Assembly (NCBI GenBank): GCA_023410715.1
Contig: JAEYPN010000015.1
Span: forward strand, 1-63,223
DNA length: 63,223 bases
From: Bacillota bacterium
GTDB lineage: Bacteria; Bacillota_I; Bacilli_A; Izemoplasmatales; UBA1188
Direction of reading: 5' to 3'
The translations under genes were made by a program, and so were the position numbers. Position 1 is the stretch's first letter. Each line of letters begins with the position of its first letter. Of this stretch, positions 60,623-63,223 are shown piece by piece. Below the pieces are notes generated by a model. That model had not been told where the DNA came from. It made no database searches and saw nothing but the letters and a program-made list of their open reading frames with translations.

Positions 60623-63102
60623 TGGGAAAATATTCATATCTTGTAGAATCAAATCAAACAATTAGTCAAGTTGAGTCTAGTGGAGCTATTAGAACTCCTT
60701 TTTACCGCGAACCACGCGCTTTTGAAATCACAGATTTTACTATTTCAAGTCCATTGTATCCATGTAGAGAAGATTTTTTAAAAGAATCATTAATCGATAA
60801 TATATGGATTGATCGTTTATCACTAAACGATATTTATTTAAATTTTGATTCAACTCGGGTAGAATACTCAACTTTTATTCATCAACCAACAATGCTACAT
60901 GCATATACAAGATTTTATGTTGAAGTTGATGAAGAAGATGATTATTTATTTGATGTGATGGTAACTGGTGGAATTAAAATTTGGGTTAATAATAACTTAG
61001 CTTTAACATATAAACCTTATATAAGGAATACAGGATCGACAATAAGTAATGTTTTACACTTTGTAAAGGGAATAAATGAAGTCGTTGTTTATTTTAATGA
61101 CTTAGCTGAAAGGGATGTTTTGTTTTTTTATGAACTTAAAAATAAATCCAATAAAACATTAAAAGTTTTTATAAACCTTGATGAAGACGTTGATTTAATT
61201 AGAAAAGCTAATAAAGTTTTAAATGAATTTCATTTGGATAAAGATTATTATGAAGAAGGAAATGTATACTTAAACTATGATGGAAATATTGATTATCCAT
61301 TTTTACTTAATTATAAAGTATATGGTAAAAAGGGAACATTTATTTTATCTAAAGAAAATAAGACAATAAATATTTATACTGTTACTGATAATGAAACAAG
61401 TACAAATCCGTATGACCATTTGTTAACAGAAAACATAGGAAGCAGCTATGTAGATTTATCAATTAATATTGGCCGAATAACATTACATAGTAAGCTATTT
61501 ATTTCAGTCTATCCAAAAAAATATTTTAATGAATTGAATAAAAATATCCCTAAATCTTATGAGGAACGAAGAAAGATCATTTTTGATTTTGCGATGGCTT
61601 CTAAAATTCCGTCGGTTACAACGTTAATGGCATATTTAGAAGTTCATAAAAGTTATAATCCAGATTTATATCATACATTTAAACCATTGATTGATAAGGC
61701 AAATAAAAGAGATGACTGTGCAGATTTTAATATTCCTGCTTTTGTCATGCTTTTATCAAAATATAAGGAATTATTACCAACACAGGTTTATGAAGAAATT
61801 AAAAAAATGATTCTTGATTTCCGTTATGCCTGGGATGAGGTAGGAAATGATGTAATGTGTTTTTATTCAGAGAATCATCAAATGTGTTTTTATGTGTCAC
61901 AATACTTAACTGGTAATTTATTTAAAGATGAGGTATTTAAAGCATCTAATAGAAAAGGATTTGAACAAGCAAAAATTGGTAAAGAAAGAATAAATAAATG
62001 GTTAGATGCTTTTTTAGCCAAAGGTTTTAGTGAATGGTACTCGAATACTTATATTCCTGTAGATGTAATGTCTTTTTTTCCTTTATATGAACTAACTCAG
62101 GATGCTGATATTAAAGAAAAAGTAAAAGTAGCGATTGAACTATTAACTATGACGTTAGCAGTCAATAATTATAAAGGCCTAATGATCACTACACATGGCC
62201 GAACTTATGAAAAGGAAATAAAGGCTGATAAAACACTGCCAATGAGTATGATTAATTATTTAGTTTTTGGACAAGGTTTTATTAATTATCAAGTTAATAT
62301 GGCGGCGATGATTGCCTTAAGCAGTTATAAAATTCATGATTACGTTTCTGATTATTCTTTAACTGATGAACAAGTATTTAAATTAAATGCGCTTCAAGGC
62401 TATCAACCTGCAAATACCTATGTTTATCGCACTAACTACTATACAATGTCAAGCGTGCTTAAATTTAAAGTTGGTAATGAAGCTTATGGTTCGTCATCTA
62501 TTGACCTTGTTTGTGGTATTGGTGAAGATCCAATTCGCATATGGATTAATCACCCAGGAGAAATACCTGTAAGTGGGGAAGGAAGACCATCTTATTGGGT
62601 TGGAAATGGTATATCTCCACATATTGAACAAATTGATTCATTAGGTATGGGTATATTTAAAATAAGTGATAATCATGGGCTTGATTTTATTCATGCATAT
62701 GTACCTTTTGATTATGTTAATGAATATGTTAGGGATGATAAACACCTCTATATTAAAAAGGATAATTCCTATTTATGTATTTACATGCATAATGGGATTG
62801 AACTATCTAAAAACCATAAAACAAAAAATCGTGAAATTGTTTCTTATGGAAGATTAAATTTTTGTTTTATGAAGGCATCATCAGTATTTGAATCAAAGAG
62901 TTTTGAAGACTTTATTAATGAATGTCAAAAATATCATATTGAGGTAAATGAGAATAGTTTTGTAATTACTACTCTACATAATACATATAAACTTGTTTAC
63001 AACGAAGGATTATTTATAAATAATAATTTAAGGAATTATACAAAAATATCTACTTTAGAACCAGAAATTATAAGAATCAAGGAGGAAAAAATATGGAATT
63101 AG
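60622..63102 (+). CDS. Large cytoplasmic alpha-toroid protein related to the three lipoproteins; putative uronide lyase/hydrolase
   Basis: Protein of 826 residues without signal peptide. The first 330 residues are beta-rich and include a sandwich with FYVEVDEEDDYLFDVMVTGG, like PA14/galactose-binding modules. About 340-590 is a helical toroid with YSENHQMCFYVSQYL (Asn418-His419), YSNTYIPVDV (Asn475-Thr476-Tyr477) and THGRTYEKE (Arg527-Thr528-Tyr529), then MINYLVFGQG. The Tyr477-Arg527 distance is 50 residues, as in the lipoproteins at 42254, 44257 and 46260, and the helices between align by eye. A C-terminal beta-sandwich follows. Lying between the KdgK-type gene and kduI, it probably acts on imported uronic oligosaccharides. 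No known family was recognised. Confidence 0.65.
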   Translation: MGKYSYLVESNQTISQVESSGAIRTPFYREPRAFEITDFTISSPLYPCREDFLKESLIDNIWIDRLSLNDIYLNFDSTRVEYSTFIHQPTMLHAYTRFYVEVDEEDDYLFDVMVTGGIKIWVNNNLALTYKPYIRNTGSTISNVLHFVKGINEVVVYFNDLAERDVLFFYELKNKSNKTLKVFINLDEDVDLIRKANKVLNEFHLDKDYYEEGNVYLNYDGNIDYPFLLNYKVYGKKGTFILSKENKTINIYTVTDNETSTNPYDHLLTENIGSSYVDLSINIGRITLHSKLFISVYPKKYFNELNKNIPKSYEERRKIIFDFAMASKIPSVTTLMAYLEVHKSYNPDLYHTFKPLIDKANKRDDCADFNIPAFVMLLSKYKELLPTQVYEEIKKMILDFRYAWDEVGNDVMCFYSENHQMCFYVSQYLTGNLFKDEVFKASNRKGFEQAKIGKERINKWLDAFLAKGFSEWYSNTYIPVDVMSFFPLYELTQDADIKEKVKVAIELLTMTLAVNNYKGLMITTHGRTYEKEIKADKTLPMSMINYLVFGQGFINYQVNMAAMIALSSYKIHDYVSDYSLTDEQVFKLNALQGYQPANTYVYRTNYYTMSSVLKFKVGNEAYGSSSIDLVCGIGEDPIRIWINHPGEIPVSGEGRPSYWVGNGISPHIEQIDSLGMGIFKISDNHGLDFIHAYVPFDYVNEYVRDDKHLYIKKDNSYLCIYMHNGIELSKNHKTKNREIVSYGRLNFCFMKASSVFESKSFEDFINECQKYHIEVNENSFVITTLHNTYKLVYNEGLFINNNLRNYTKISTLEPEIIRIKEEKIWN

Positions 63103-63223
63103 ATGTAAGATATTCAAATCATCCAAATGATGTAAAATATTACACTACAGATGAATTAAGAGAACATTTTTTAGTTGAAGAAGTATTTGTTCAAGATGAA
63201 GTAAGTTTAGTATATTCCCATAA
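63093..63223 (+). CDS. kduI: 5-dehydro-4-deoxy-D-glucuronate isomerase, N-terminal part (3' end outside window)
   Basis: The first 43 complete codons of KduI are present. They read MELDVRYSNHPNDVKYYTTD, then ELREHFLVEEVFVQDEVSLVYSH split across this phrase, which matches the highly conserved KduI N-terminus (family pattern DVRYxxHPxDVK, LREHFLVE, VYSH). The enzyme isomerises 5-keto-4-deoxyuronate to 2,5-diketo-3-deoxygluconate in pectin and glycosaminoglycan breakdown. The ATG lies 3 nt inside the final codons of the preceding gene (10-bp overlap), behind the strong SD GGAGG. It confirms the unsaturated-uronide pathway. Confidence 0.9.
   Translation, partial: MELDVRYSNHPNDVKYYTTDELREHFLVEEVFVQDEVSLVYSH

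Noticed and set aside
1..63223. Alternative genetic code (TGA = Trp) as in Mycoplasma
   Set aside because: All long genes encode Trp by TGG, and the gene at 22032-22853 ends in TGA, so the standard code fits.
1..63223. CRISPR arrays, tRNA or rRNA genes
   Set aside because: No regularly spaced direct repeats and no cloverleaf or ribosomal sequence were seen on either strand; AT-rich runs only look repetitive.

Overview
The window is very AT-rich and reads with the standard bacterial code: TGA acts as a stop (end of the gene at 22032-22853) and tryptophan is TGG. Shine-Dalgarno sites are strong, lipoprotein signals are Gram-positive in style, and the sugar ABC ATPase carries a long insertion that I recall from Mollicutes UgpC/MsmK-type proteins. 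Together these suggest an anaerobic, fermentative low-GC Firmicutes/Tenericutes relative, for example an Izemoplasma/Acholeplasma-like or deep Erysipelotrichia-like lineage. The lineage is inference. Almost the whole window is one large polysaccharide-utilisation region for a uronic-acid-containing, acetylated glycan, probably pectin or rhamnogalacturonan-like. The best clues are a GH105 unsaturated-uronide hydrolase, a KdgK-type kinase, the start of KduI, several esterases and two heparinase/lyase-like protein groups.

Layout. 1-257: tail of an unidentified gene. 326-17134: a long operon with a YesM/YesN-type two-component system, an LplB/LplC/LplA-type importer, a beta-helix lipoprotein, a MalK/MsmX-type ATPase and cytoplasmic GH31, GH94-like and GH36 enzymes; it ends in a clear terminator. 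17135-18016: decayed DNA. 18017-21082: a superfamily 1 helicase with a C-terminal nuclease-like domain, the only gene in the window unrelated to sugars. 21105-26021: mutarotase-like protein, TIM-barrel isomerase, two esterases and ManA. 26097-27854 (minus): a lone putative TIM-barrel glycosidase. 27990-28600: a decayed glycyl-radical-enzyme activase. 28640-50922: a second large operon with a heparinase-like protein, a giant substrate-binding protein fused to carbohydrate-binding-like modules, two permease pairs, an NHL/TPR membrane protein, a Yip1-like membrane protein, a DUF5696-like protein, three tandem paralogous lipoproteins, another binding lipoprotein and GH105. 50955-55658: a 1567-residue surface lipoprotein. 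55818-56398: IS3-type transposase remnant. 56490-58696 (minus): MORN-SGNH esterase and a ROK regulator. 58908 to the end: SGNH esterase, KdgK-type kinase, an 826-residue toroid protein and KduI.

How they work together (inference). Surface lipoproteins, several on Thr/Ser-rich stalks, would bind and cut the polymer. Three binding proteins and three permease pairs would import oligomers, apparently powered by the single ATPase at 9007-10602. Cytoplasmic esterases, glycosidases, the phosphorylase-like enzyme, GH105 and lyase-like toroids would reduce them to monosaccharides and unsaturated uronides, and KduI and the KdgK-type kinase would feed the 2-keto-3-deoxygluconate route. A 15-bp inverted repeat (RTTAAMNNNTTTAAC) occurs in four promoter regions and is a good candidate operator for the ROK regulator.

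The most novel element is a set of four proteins (42254, 44257, 46260 and 60622) that share an NH ... [ND]TY ... R[TC]Y signature with an identical 50-residue Tyr-to-Arg spacing. They look like an undescribed alpha-toroid carbohydrate-active family, located next to the unusual SBP-fusion/NHL/Yip1/DUF5696 transport system.
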